From: Luscinia megarhynchos
Taxonomy: Eukaryota; Chordata; Aves; Passeriformes; Turdidae
Reading direction: 5' to 3'
Assembly: GCA_034336665.1 (NCBI GenBank)
Contig: JAPFBE010000002.1
Location: 18,206,906-18,270,905, forward strand
DNA length: 64,000 bases
In this document: piece by piece, positions 36,290 through 47,100 of the stretch
How positions within the stretch are numbered: the stretch's first letter is position 1
Layout of the letters: each line of letters begins with the position of its first letter
The notes under the pieces: model-generated
Seen by the model: the letters and a program-made list of their open reading frames with translations, nothing else
Told to the model about the DNA's origin: nothing
Databases searched by the model: none
Position numbers and translations under genes: made by a program

Positions 36290-37851
36290 CAAGCTGGAGA
36301 ACTTGTGTCAGCCTCCAGGAGCTAATTCATCCCCTGTGCTTTGCTGCTGTTCTGCACGGCTCTGGTACCTGAGCCCGTGCGTTTCCAGCTGGCAGTGGTG
36401 TGCCTGAGCAGCACTGAACAGCAACTGCTCAGAGGACCAGAGCAGTGTGGTTGGAGCAGAGGTGCTTGCTGACGTAGCTGACTAGATGAACTGGTTGACT
36501 GGTTAAATATTGGTGGCAAAAGAACTTGCAAAGCTGCTTTGCAGAAGTGGGTGGGTCTCAGCCACATCCTCACTGGCTTTGGTATTTGTCCTCAAGCCTG
36601 ATTTCCATTTTCTGTACACCCTTTGCTTTCTGCTCTCCTCTTTTGGCAGAAGATGTTGATCAGTAGGTTGTGGCAGCCTGTCAGAAGTGACTGGAGACCT
36701 TTGTTGGATGAACAAAGCCTATCTACTCTCTGTCCAGCTTGAGAATGCCACAGAAGGCAGAGGGCACCCAGTCACAGCCCTGTTGCTCATCTTTCAAACT
36801 GCAGGAGATGAATGCAGTGTCACCCCAGGACACACCACCCTGGAGGCATTGCCATGAGAGCCATGGCAACAGCTCAGCAGGTGGTTTTCAGGTGAAGAGC
36901 ACTTAAGGCCATGGATGTGAATGCTCTTTCTTTCTCCCAGGCCCTTCAGTGATTTATAATGCTTTCTGTTCAGGTGCATCTGAAACAGGTATTACAAGGT
37001 ACACGGCTCCTGCCGCCCTCCCTCCTGCAAGACTGAGGTGTGGGGCAGGTAGTCCCCTCCTTTCTGAGGGGCTTCATCCCTGTGTGCTTCCTGCACTGTG
37101 GGGCTCCAGGCTGTTTGCAGAGATGGCACACTGACCATTTTTGCTTCTTGCTGTACACCAATGACCCCTGGCTGCTTTCCCACTGATGTCCCTCACCACG
37201 CCAGTGGCATGTCGAGGTGGCAGGGGGAGAGCAGCTGCTGGGGATGTGGGGGGAACATGGCCTCAGCCCTGCTGCCTGGGGGGATCCTGGCTGGAGAGGT
37301 GGGGGCGGGAGGGGAGAGACTTCCAAGACGGAGCTGGGCCACCACACTCACCTTCCTCCAAGCCCATCTGCACCTGCTCTTCTGCATGGCTGCCTAAGGC
37401 TTTGATGCACATAGACAAACGCCAGGGAAGTTTAATCCAGCTGGCTTGGGTGCTGTTAGGCAGGGAATTGCCACTCCAACCTTTAATCACCTGAGCAAAT
37501 GCCAAATGAGGCTGAAAAGCTCGGGCTGAAAATGATGGCATTGCAGAGAAAGGCAGAGGTTTGGTCCAGCACTGATCCTGGCCAGCAGCTCCTTTGTCAG
37601 GAATGGGCTGTGTGGTGGTCCCCTCAGTCTGCTCAGGCCACTTCTGAGGTGCTGGTCTTGGAGGGGCTCCATCCCTGGTTTGCAGGAAGAGGAGCACTTG
37701 TCTGGGCTGGGGGAAATCCTGAGGGCCCTGAGGCATGAGGCCAGGTCTGCTCATTTTCCACAATGTTCTACAACAGCAGGAATATTGTACAAGGAGGTGA
37801 CTTAGGCAGTACTGTGGATTTTCACAGCACATGGCGCACCCTCAGCTGAAA

Positions 37852-37859
37852 ATTTGCAT
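37852..37859 (+). promoter_or_regulatory. POU octamer motif
   Basis: ATTTGCAT, the canonical octamer for POU-domain factors, followed by AAAT. It is isolated, so function is unproven. Confidence 0.3.
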
Positions 37860-38741
37860 AAATACCTTTCCAAGTACTGAGTATTTTCTAAATAGAACCA
37901 AAATCACATGAGAAACAGGGAGGGGCATTTACAGGACAGGCAGGTTTGCTACATTTGGATCTCATGCAAGAAATGGGATTAGTACTGTCCACAAAAGTTA
38001 GAGTGTGAATATCTAAGGGTCTGGTTGAGGAAGTTCCTTAGCACACATGGAATGACCTTGATGCTTTTGACCTCACAAAGGCAGTTAATGCCAAGAAGCA
38101 GCTTTTGTGTCCATGGCAGGGAGAAGAGACCACTAGTCCCCATGACACCTCCTCAGGACACTTCCATGTGAGCCAAATGGACCAGAGAGATCCCCATATG
38201 ATATAGCAATGATTGCTGTTGATTACTGCAACCCCAAAATCCAGGAGCTACCCTCTTTTTGAGAAAGAGTTTGAGAGGCAGAGAGGAGGCAGGGGAGAAG
38301 TGAGTTTATTTAGAATTATCCACTTAAGGTCTTTTTCCCTAGTTGCTCTCAGAGCATTTTCCAGAGGACACTGCTATTCTTACCCTGGCTTATCCCATGG
38401 GGAAAATGAGGCACACAGCAGTAAGGTGGCTGAGCTGTGGTCAGTGCAAAGCCTGGAGAAGGACCTTGCTCTCTGGGATTTCAGCTAGGTGGTTGCTATC
38501 AGTTAAGTTATAAGTGATATAAAAATATATGTTTTGCTCTCTTTATTTAGAAATTATTATTTCCAGTGAAAAGCAGGTAGAGTCAGTAATCCTTGCTGCT
38601 TCCATTTCTGTCCCTTACTAGTCTGCCTGTCAATTCCCTTTTACCATTTTACATGTGGTCACTTGATACCAGCAGCTGTTTTGGGACATCTCTATCTGTC
38701 ACATCCTTCTTTTATTTCAGTGTCCAAAAATGTGAGTGCAC

Positions 38742-38770
38742 CACAAAAAACAAAACAAAACAAAACAAAC
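38742..38770. repeat. (ACAAA)n simple repeat
   Basis: About five copies of a CAAAA/ACAAA pentanucleotide. Similar or complementary runs occur at 40,331-40,359 and 47,012-47,086. Confidence 0.9.
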
Positions 38771-39089
38771 CCCACATTAACAAAACGTGAGTTTCCTCCC
38801 GGTTCATTTCTAAACACATCACTTTAATGATGTCTAAACTACACAGCACTTGATGAGCAAAACATTACTATCTTCTAGCCACATTTGTTTTCCCTGTCTC
38901 CCAGAGCATTATAGTCACCCAGGGAGAACTGCGTGTTCTACTTCACTGCTGTAAAGCTATTATGGGTATGAAAAGTTCCCATTAATCTGCTCCACACATG
39001 GATGTTTCTGGATAAAGTTCAGTAGCCAGATCCCTCTTTCTTTGTGTGCATCAAATGAAGCAGAAAAATGCCTCCAATTTAAAGACACC

Positions 39090-39300
39090 AAATGAATAAC
39101 CAAATAGATGAGATTAATTTTTGTTTAATCCACGTGGGCAGCGAAGCCAATGGCCAATGTTTGTGTGTGGACTTCTCCTGGGAGTTCATTACCAGCCGAG
39201 TCTGTAATAAGTTAATGCAGAGATTCCATGGAAATAGGGGGTTAATTATATGCAGAGGATGTTGGCCAATGTACAGCTTTGAACAACAAAAATAGCCCAA
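39090..39300. promoter_or_regulatory. Conserved-element-like segment with repeated CCAAT motifs
   Basis: A complex segment of about 200 bases with an E-box CACGTG (39,131-39,136), CCAAT at 39,147-39,151, 39,154-39,158 and 39,266-39,270, and the 10-mer TGGCCAATGT twice (39,151-39,160; 39,263-39,272). It also has several homeodomain cores (GATTAATTTTTG, GTTAATGC, GTTAATTATATGCA). A + frame of 67 codons spans it but shows no domain. The density of complete motifs with no simple repeats suggests a conserved enhancer. This is inferred without alignment. Confidence 0.4.
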
Positions 39301-39399
39301 GTCTTCTGTTTTGGATGTGGAATCAATTAACGAGGTCTATGACATGTACCAGAATTTGTTAAGATAGTTGTACTATAGGGATACTTTTTACATTTTTTT

Positions 39400-39402
<3 letters not shown>

Positions 39403-39447
<45 letters not shown>
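39403..39447. repeat. 45-nt poly(T) tract
   Basis: Forty-five uninterrupted T residues, followed by AATAAAAAGC. Read on the minus strand it is a poly(A) tract, which might be the tail of an old retrocopy, but no retroposed gene or target-site duplication is visible next to it. It could also be homopolymer expansion or an assembly inaccuracy; exact length is uncertain in any sequencing technology. Confidence 0.9.
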
Positions 39448-39451
<4 letters not shown>

Positions 39452-40366
39452 AAAAGCTAAAGAAAGTAAGTGATAATGGAAGGCAAGGGAGAGAAAGACA
39501 TGAGACTGGTAATAAAACACTGGACTTTGGCCTGGGGCCAAGGCAGGCTTTTCAATGGGTCTGAAGTTTGGACGGCAGCACAGTTTGAACCAGTTTTCAC
39601 TGACTGTCCAAAAGGTTATGCCATAATAGATGGAGAGAAGAGGTTGATTTTAGTTTACCAACTCCCTTCTCTCTGCTAGCAGGAGTGTTATGCTGCTGGG
39701 ATGCCATAGTCATTACACTGACAGATATCAGCATGTGGTGCAGCATGCTGCAGATTCAACTCTGAAACCTAAAAAATTCTCCTCGATGCCGGTTGGCACA
39801 GACCTAATTTTTTTCCCCTTTCCACATCTGGTTTTAATATAAAATGTGTCTTTCTGCTTTTTTTTTTTCCCTTGCCACATCTTCAGAAATGGCTTCTTTA
39901 AAAAAAAAAAAAATTTTAAAAAATAGAGTGTTACTCCCCTTCCCCTGTATTCCTAGGTCTAAAATTAATTGTATGTATGCGTGGTAGTTCAGTAGTGCAG
40001 CTTGGGAGCTGAATAGAGCACAGCATATACCTTTTAAAAGAGATATTTCACAAAAAAATGCGGAAGAAGACCAGATTACTTTTACTTCAGAGCAGTGAAA
40101 CACTTTTGGCTGTTACAAGTTTTCAAGGAGCCACTTAAACAGGTAGAATACAAATTTGAAAGAAAAAGATCTGACCCATTTTCACCCTGTTTCACTTTAG
40201 GACAAGCTCTGGGCATGTTCCAGGCACTTCCAAGGTCCCTCACTTTTTTTTCCCTCACCCTCTTCTTCCAACTTGGTCTCTAAATACATTAGTTTGTTCC
40301 TAGAAATTATCTAGTTGTTTGTTTTGGAGGGTTTGTTTTGTTTTGTTTTGTTTGTTTTGCACACAG
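39448..40366. other. Gene-free stretch
   Basis: AT-rich sequence with further T and A runs (about 39,860 and 39,900-39,920). A 69-codon frame at 39,470-39,679 is unrecognised. A TTTTG simple repeat at 40,331-40,359 directly precedes the candidate exon acceptor and could act as its pyrimidine-rich tract. Confidence 0.5.
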
Positions 40367-40510
40367 AAATTCTCAGACCAAAGCAAACAGTGGCACAGAA
40401 AAATGTTGCAATTCAACCCAGTTTTGAGGGAAGTGCCCCTGATAACTTCTGAGCTCCAAAGAGAGGCAGTGGAGGCTGGGGCCACCGAGTCTCCATGGAA
40501 ATCACAGAGG
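40367..40510 (+). CDS. Candidate internal coding exon, phase 0-0, protein unrecognised
   Basis: A 144-nt segment bounded by a T/G-rich tract plus CACACAG|AAATTC upstream and a strong donor ACAGAGG|GTAAGG downstream. It is fully open for 48 codons in the frame that starts at its first base. The predicted peptide begins KFSDQSKQWHRKMLQF and ends ATESPWKSQR; it is mixed, polar and not low-complexity. I do not recognise a domain. The + strand agrees with both putative promoters. Against it: the upstream tract is a simple TTTTG repeat rather than a normal C/T tract, and 48 open codons arise by chance fairly often. It could be a cassette exon, a lncRNA exon or noise. RNA-seq junctions at both ends would confirm it. 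Confidence 0.28.
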
Positions 40511-43500
40511 GTAAGGTTTGTTTAACTAATTAGTGGTAATCCTGAATAACTCTGTGGGCTTTAATTTATGGGGTTTCCACCAGGTTCTATATTCAGCTCC
40601 TCATGGAGTGCCTGGAGCCATGGGTTTCATCATACATGGACTCCTGGAGACTGGCATGGTCTGGAGATCTGAGGGGCCACATAGGGCACAGGGACATGGC
40701 TTGAAGTCAAGTGCCCTCCAGTCCTCTGCATCTGTGGTGGGCAAGCATCATGCCTTGCTGCTGTCCCAAAGGTACTCCTGCAGATCCAAAATGCAGGCTA
40801 GGACAGGATGGACACCCTTGTCTGAGGAGGCTGTATGTGGGGCCTTGGTGTGCCACACCAAGGGAAATGGACTTTGTCAGCAGGGGCAATGCAGGGACCA
40901 CCCTGACCTTTCACCTGCCTGGCTGCTTAGAGTTAAAGTGTTACCAGGGAAGGTGGCTGCAGCCTCCATTGCAGCAGATCTGGTGTGACCATCGCCGCCA
41001 GGGGCACTTGGGGACAAGGTGAGCAGTGGGAAGGGAAGGTTGTTTCTGTGGCAGCTCATCAGACAGACAGGAAAGCAGAGGCCAGAGAGGCCAGGCAGGG
41101 GAGGATGTGACAGCAGGGCTGAGGTGATCAGCCTCGGGCCATCAGGGCCATGAGGAGACACAAAAGCTGTGGGGCTTGTTAGTCAGGGCCCCAGCCTGCC
41201 AGAGAGCCCGCAGTAAGGAGTAGGTTTCTCAGCCAGTGTGTTGGAATGGCAGTGCCTTTATTTGCCTGTACTGCCAGGGGCAGCTTCAGGCACTGTTACA
41301 GGTGCACTAAGACTGAATGCCAGCATTCAACTCCCCCATGAGCCCCCATGACCTGCCAGGTGCTGGAGCAGCCTACATCTGCTCTCTGGCTGGCCACAAT
41401 TCTAAAGGGAAAGGGTATTTCCCCAGTACCAGAGCACCACCCCCCATTTATCCTGGAACTGGTCCAATTAGGGTCATAACCAAGTGAAATGGGAACATCC
41501 AGCCCCATTCGTGGTCTAAGAAAACAACATCTTTCTTTTGTTTTCTGAAGTATCTGGGAAGTGCCATAAGAGAAGGGATCTCTACTGTCTGGATCTTTTT
41601 AGTTTTTAGTTCTTCCTTGTTTGGGAGTGCTTTAGGATGGGATGACCTGCTGCTGACACAGTTAAACACTGCTATGTCCCATGCCTTTAACACAGCTGAA
41701 ACTCTTCACTGAGCAAGAATGGGTGATGGCTGCCTAACTCCTCTGTAACCAACCTGAGCAAGGAAGTGTAATTATGATAGTTATCACTGGGGGATGTTTC
41801 AAAGGGAAAGCATGCTAGATAGTTTGACTAAGCACTTAATTTTTTTTCTATCAAATTACTTCCAGCCCAGCAGCTAGCTCTATGTACATAATAGCTCTGT
41901 TGGCTTCAATGAGGTCCTTCAGTTAAGGTCAGCTAAATACCTGCCCCATGATAGCAGGCCACAGACCAGATGTGAGATGCCATGGTGTCACCTCCTCCAC
42001 TCCTTTCCTCTTCTGCTGCAGACCCCCATCTCACTAGCTAATTTTCATCATTCAGCTATGTATAGTATTAAATTAATCAAACTCCAACGGATTTTACTAT
42101 TGATCCATTTCATGTCCATTTCCCTTTTAAAATCCAGATTTTTGTTCACACTCAAATAAGAGCACATACCAATATTTTATCTTTTCTGCAGTGTATCCCC
42201 AGGCAGAAATTATATTGTAATAATTAACTGGCTAGCTTGTTTTAACAGTTCTTGGCTTTTGGCTTTATGCAACACTGCAGGTGTGATTCTAGTAGCAATA
42301 CTGTAGGTGTGAATTATTATGTCAGTGTAATAGGCTGTACTTTATTGTGCTTTATTGCTTAATTGGCTTCTTCCATAAGGATTCTGCAGTTGCTACTGGG
42401 AAATAATGCCAAGCTTTTCTATGAAAAGAGTGGTATTCTTTTTTTGGTGTTTACTAAGGTCAGTAATTTCAGTGGGTGACTGGCTTTGGGAAATGAAGGA
42501 AAGATGTCACTAAATGAATTAAGAAAGTGCTTACTAAGTCCTTAATAAAAAGCAGATCAGGCTAAAAGATGCTCCTTGTTATGCAGAGATACTTGTAACC
42601 CCAACGAGCCCTTTGGGAAAACAGCTGGCTGAGCTTTCTGGCAAAGGAAGCCCGCTCCCATGTTCGGGGGATTCCCAGGTGGTGGGCAATATCTCTGGGT
42701 GGTTACATGCTCTGTGACCTCCTCTCCCCTCTCTTTCCTTCCCACCACTTTACTTTTCTCAGAAGATGGAAGATCAAAGTTTTGTCTTCGCAGCAACACA
42801 ACAGGCTGATCCCCTTGCCAGTGTATCCTTACAGGGGTGCACCCCGGGTAGGGGGCTGCCTTCCCCCACCACATGGATTGCCTGAAACATCAGGAATGTG
42901 GGCAGCCCTCCAGAGCATATGCAGATCCTGCCACTCTGCCTGGGAATCAAGGGGCAGGGAGGAGTCCCAGGGGTACCCAGATGTCCCACGGATGCCGCCA
43001 CCATTTGAAACCTGAGACAACCTCAATATGTGCGGCCACACCCCGGTGTGGGGACCAAGGGTGTTTTTCAATGGTTTGAAATAATGAAAGCTGCTGCTCC
43101 TGTGAGTCACTCAAATTCCCACCATGTACTCTTGCCAAATGATTTCACCTCTGCTTCCCTGTGTTCCCCAACACTGTGCCTACTCATGCTGCTGAAGTTC
43201 ATTTTTGGTCTCACACCTTCATTTAAGCCTTTTTTTGTTTGTCTGGACCTGCAGGTTTAGCAGAAGGATCTGTATTTACTTCCAGCTGGGTGAAATATTT
43301 ATGGCTGGCATCTTGTTTGCAGGAGTAGTGGGGTAGGTGATTTCCCAAGTGGGACCTTCATCATACAGAGTAGGAAACTTTTGATTTTCCCTTCTTCTTG
43401 TAGTGGTGTTTCCAAAACTGTTAAAGAAAAGCAGGGCTGGGCAGTAGCTACAAAATATGGATGCAGATCTAAATTCTGAAGTAACAGAGTTTTTGTTTCC

Positions 43501-43989
43501 CCCAAAACACTGAGGCCATATCTGTGGTGGATGCTACCTTGCCTTACAGGGGATCAAACTGAAAATATGCAGAGCTGAAAGCCCAGTGTATGGACTGTTA
43601 ATGGCTGTGTTAATAGGTGTTAGCGTGCACAGATTGTCCTTTTCTATGGCTGAGGCACAAAAAGTTGTAATGTTTCTTCCTTTTTCCAGGTCTCACCAGG
43701 TCCATCCAAAAGGAGATGAGCACGTTTGAGCTGTGTTTGCACTGGCCAGGAAGAGAGGGCTCATCTCTGCCACAAAGATCTCAGTGTGGTTTGTGCTGAA
43801 GTGGGATCCCACATCTGGGATCTACCCAAGAGCTACATCATACTGTTAGAGATAGGAAAGCTTCATAAAGGGAAGACTTTGCATCAGGAGTCTGCTGTCA
43901 TTGCAACATTTATCGCCATGATTCACCTACCTCCAGTGTTACTGCAAATCCGGGCAAAGTGTGAAATGGTTCTCTCTCTTATCTTTCAG
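40511..43989. other. Gene-free stretch
   Basis: No exon is supported. A 151-codon + frame at 40,533-40,988 has no recognisable domain and lies in moderately GC-rich DNA. The remainder is ordinary sequence without repeats I can name. Confidence 0.55.
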
Positions 43990-44193
43990 GGAGTGCAACA
44001 TGCTCCAACCATGCTGACTCTGAAAGTCAGCTCTACCCTGCTTTGGACCACAGAAATTGTCAGGATTTTTGGAAAAGCTCAACAAACCTCAACACCACAA
44101 TCGAGCCAATTAATTTTGAAGTGCTTTGGGAACAATTTGGGGTTTTTGCTTTTCACCTTATGCAGCTCCATAGAAACCCTTGGAGTTCTGCAG
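43990..44193 (+). CDS. Candidate internal exon, phase 0-0, protein unrecognised
   Basis: A 204-nt segment begins after an excellent acceptor (TTCTCTCTCTTATCTTTCAG|GGAGTG) and ends at CTGCAG|GTACAT, an acceptable donor. It lies inside a 161-codon open frame (43,726-44,211) that runs in frame through both boundaries, so the segment is 68 complete codons with no stop. The peptide is Leu/Ser/Thr-rich (begins GVQHAPTMLTLKVSS) with no domain I know. Because the frame stays open outside the splice sites, openness says little. It may equally be intronic DNA with cryptic sites. Confidence 0.17.
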
Positions 44194-47100
44194 GTACATA
44201 CCAAGGTATGAAGGAGCTGGAGGCACTAAGAGAGCTGGAACATGATTAATAACTGTCAAATTACAGGGAACACTTCAAAATCCCTTAGACTTCTCCCCCC
44301 CACCCCTACTTCTTCCTGGCAACTAGGACATGAGCTTTTAGTCAGGCTGTCTTTCCTTGAGGCAGTCCCTTCACTTGAGGCAGGTGATGATCTGAAGTCA
44401 CAGGCAAGGGGCTCAGAAACTTTATGACAAAACGGTGACATGGGAAAAAAAAGAGAGACTGGGTGAGCTGCAGTGTAGAGGATCACGGTAGCTGGCATGT
44501 GTATGCCAGCACCAGAGTCCTCAGACAAACCACCTCCTTTTGTATTCACATTTGCAAAATGTCTCTGCAGCAGCTCTAGCAATTGCTCAGAGAGGAAAGG
44601 AATAGAAAAACTTTTCTTGCATCCTTACCATAGCAGGTGTTTTTACAAATTAAAGAAAAAAGAGATTAATTCTTCATTTTATTTTGGCCCTTTGCTACAT
44701 CCTTGCTTTGTGTCTGAAATGTTTTCTTTGCCAAAGAGACAAGCAGAGACAGCCAGCTCTTTACAGACAGTGTTTTTAGGTTTATCAATGTTAAGGTTGT
44801 TTTATTGTACACATTTCAGTACTGTTTTTGGTTTAGATAGCATGGGGTAACTGTACTTGCTTTGTTGCCCTGCTGTGTTTAGCAGAAAAGCTTAAGAAGT
44901 TTGTTTCTCACTCCTGTTTGCCATGGAGGTCTCAGTCTCAGAGAAAATTGTAGAAGTAACTCAGTTATTCGAAGGTTAAACAAAATGAATGAAGTTTGTA
45001 TGGTGCCCTGAAGGTTATTAGACTCAAGGTCTGAGCAGCTGCCAAGGGGAGTGAGTTCCAGGGCAGGAGCATTCATCTGAGAAAATCCCAGTTGCTGGAT
45101 GTGGAGGGGTTGAACCTGGGAGCTGCAGGCACCTCCCAGCTGAGCTGGGCTGCCATGGCTGCATGTGGTGTAGGACCCCTGTCCCCTCCCACACTCCTGG
45201 TTCAGAGAGCAAATAGATGGGAGGGCATGCCCCACTCCATGGGAGGGCAACAGAGATTTGCCAGTTGTTCCAGATGCCTGGCTGCTTCCATTACCAGCTG
45301 TGGAGTGAGCAGGGAGCTCTAAAATCACAAAGACAGGCAATTGCTGGGAGTTAGGGCTGATAAAAGGGCTCATGGAGCCTGCTACAAGGCAAGTCTGGAA
45401 ATGGCACAGAGTCAAGGGGTGCAGCAAGCAATGCAGCGTGACCAGTGGTCAGCTTTGTGTCCTCTGGGCTGCTCTCCACCCACCCATCTTTGTCTCCTTA
45501 TCAGAGTGATGCTCTGGAGTGGTGCCTAGTTTATTTTCCACTTCAGTCCAACTTGGAGGTGGAATTGAAATCACAGGGTATAGATGCAAGATGGAAACAG
45601 ACAGGCAGTGTTGTGATGTCCTTTCAACTTTCAAGTGTCTCCTAAGGGCCTCTTTCTACGATATAGAAGAATTTTGGCTAAATAAAGCCTTTAAGTGAAA
45701 ACTGTAAGAGCAAACATAGAGATGTACCTGGGTACACTTGCACTCTTATTTGTTAATGTTAAGCAACATGTTCCTTCCTATACATCCAGTTTGTGTATCT
45801 GTGCAGCAGTCTTGATTTGTTATTCCTCATTTGTGCCATAATTGCAGGAGTCCTTTATGCCAATGTAGACACTGATCTCACTGCATGTCAGAATTACAAA
45901 ATATAACAGAGAGTCTGGAATAACAAGAATGTGTGTTTTCTGAAAAAGTAGATTATTTCTGGAGGAGGAGTTTTCCCAAAGGGAGCTAAGTTTACAGATC
46001 TAACTCATTCAGGCCTTTTTCCTTCTGAAGCTGACACACACATGCACAAACACACAGGCTCCAGTATCTATTTCATGGACACATTCTTCCCATCTCACTG
46101 TGTAAAGGTCTTGAAAGCAATAGCTACTGGCAGTACCCCAATTCAACATATCTAATAGGTCCTTCCCAGTTTCAAAATCACTAAGGACACACATGGCCAA
46201 ATGAAAGCAGGGCTTAAACTACCTTGCTGTCAGAAGCAATGAAACTAGCTGCCTGTCCTTGTGGGCTTGATTTGTGGGTTCTTTGTTTTTGTAGTCTTGG
46301 TTTGCTGACTGCATCTCAAGAACTGTGTTGCTAGAGCAACTTTGTTAATCTAACTCCTGGAAGTAACTCCAACTCTTGAATGCAGGACTTTTCAAAATCT
46401 AATAATACACTGCAGTGGGTTTTCATTGTTTCCCAAATTTTATGGATTAATAGGCTCTAGGTGGAAAGAAAAAAAAAGAGTAAATTTGATTATTTGTAAA
46501 CTACCTCTGACTCAGTGTATCTGCTCAGATTTAGGAAGGCATGGCCTGCCTACCTATTTAGAGAAGATACTTTGGAGCAGCATCAAATGGCCTAACTCTA
46601 CTGACTTAAACACAGCATTTCCAATTTACATCACCTCAGTGTTTGAACCTCATGTTACATATGCAGACATTTAACCAAGGAAGGGACACTGCTTCTCTTC
46701 AGCTCCCCATTTGACCTTCTCTGTGTTTGCATGTGACTGTGTGTGTAGAGAGATTTGGAAGTACATGTATGATCACAAAATATCTGTGCTTTGCCATGTT
46801 TTCCTGTCTGCTTGGGTGGGAAATCTTAGCTCCAGTAACTATCAGAGAAAACTTTTTGATGCAAATGACCACTGGAGGAAACAAATCCCCCCAAAGTGAT
46901 CGTTGTGGTTTGCACCTAGTCAGGACACTGTGAATCTCTAGTCAAACAGGAACAGAGTTCCTTACTGGCTGACATGCATTTCCTAGGCCTAACTTTCTGT
47001 TAGGACGTGGCTGTTTTTTTTTTGTTTTTTGGTTTTTTTGGGGTTTGTTTTGTTTTGTTTTGTTTTGTTGGTATTTTTGTTTTTTACATTGCTCTCCCTC

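Larger units (their letters stand above)
24131..39080. other. Large gene-free stretch
   Basis: No gene is recognised in this 15 kb. Open frames are frequent, the longest being 241 codons on the minus strand at 28,038-28,763 (GTG start), but none shows a domain or conserved motif. Small items listed separately are a 28-bp repeat, an 18-bp and a 21-bp tandem duplication, an inverted repeat at 29.3 kb, a CRE, a POU octamer and two weak exon-like segments. GC content is higher at about 28-33 kb and 36.3-37.8 kb, which lengthens chance frames. Confidence 0.55.
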
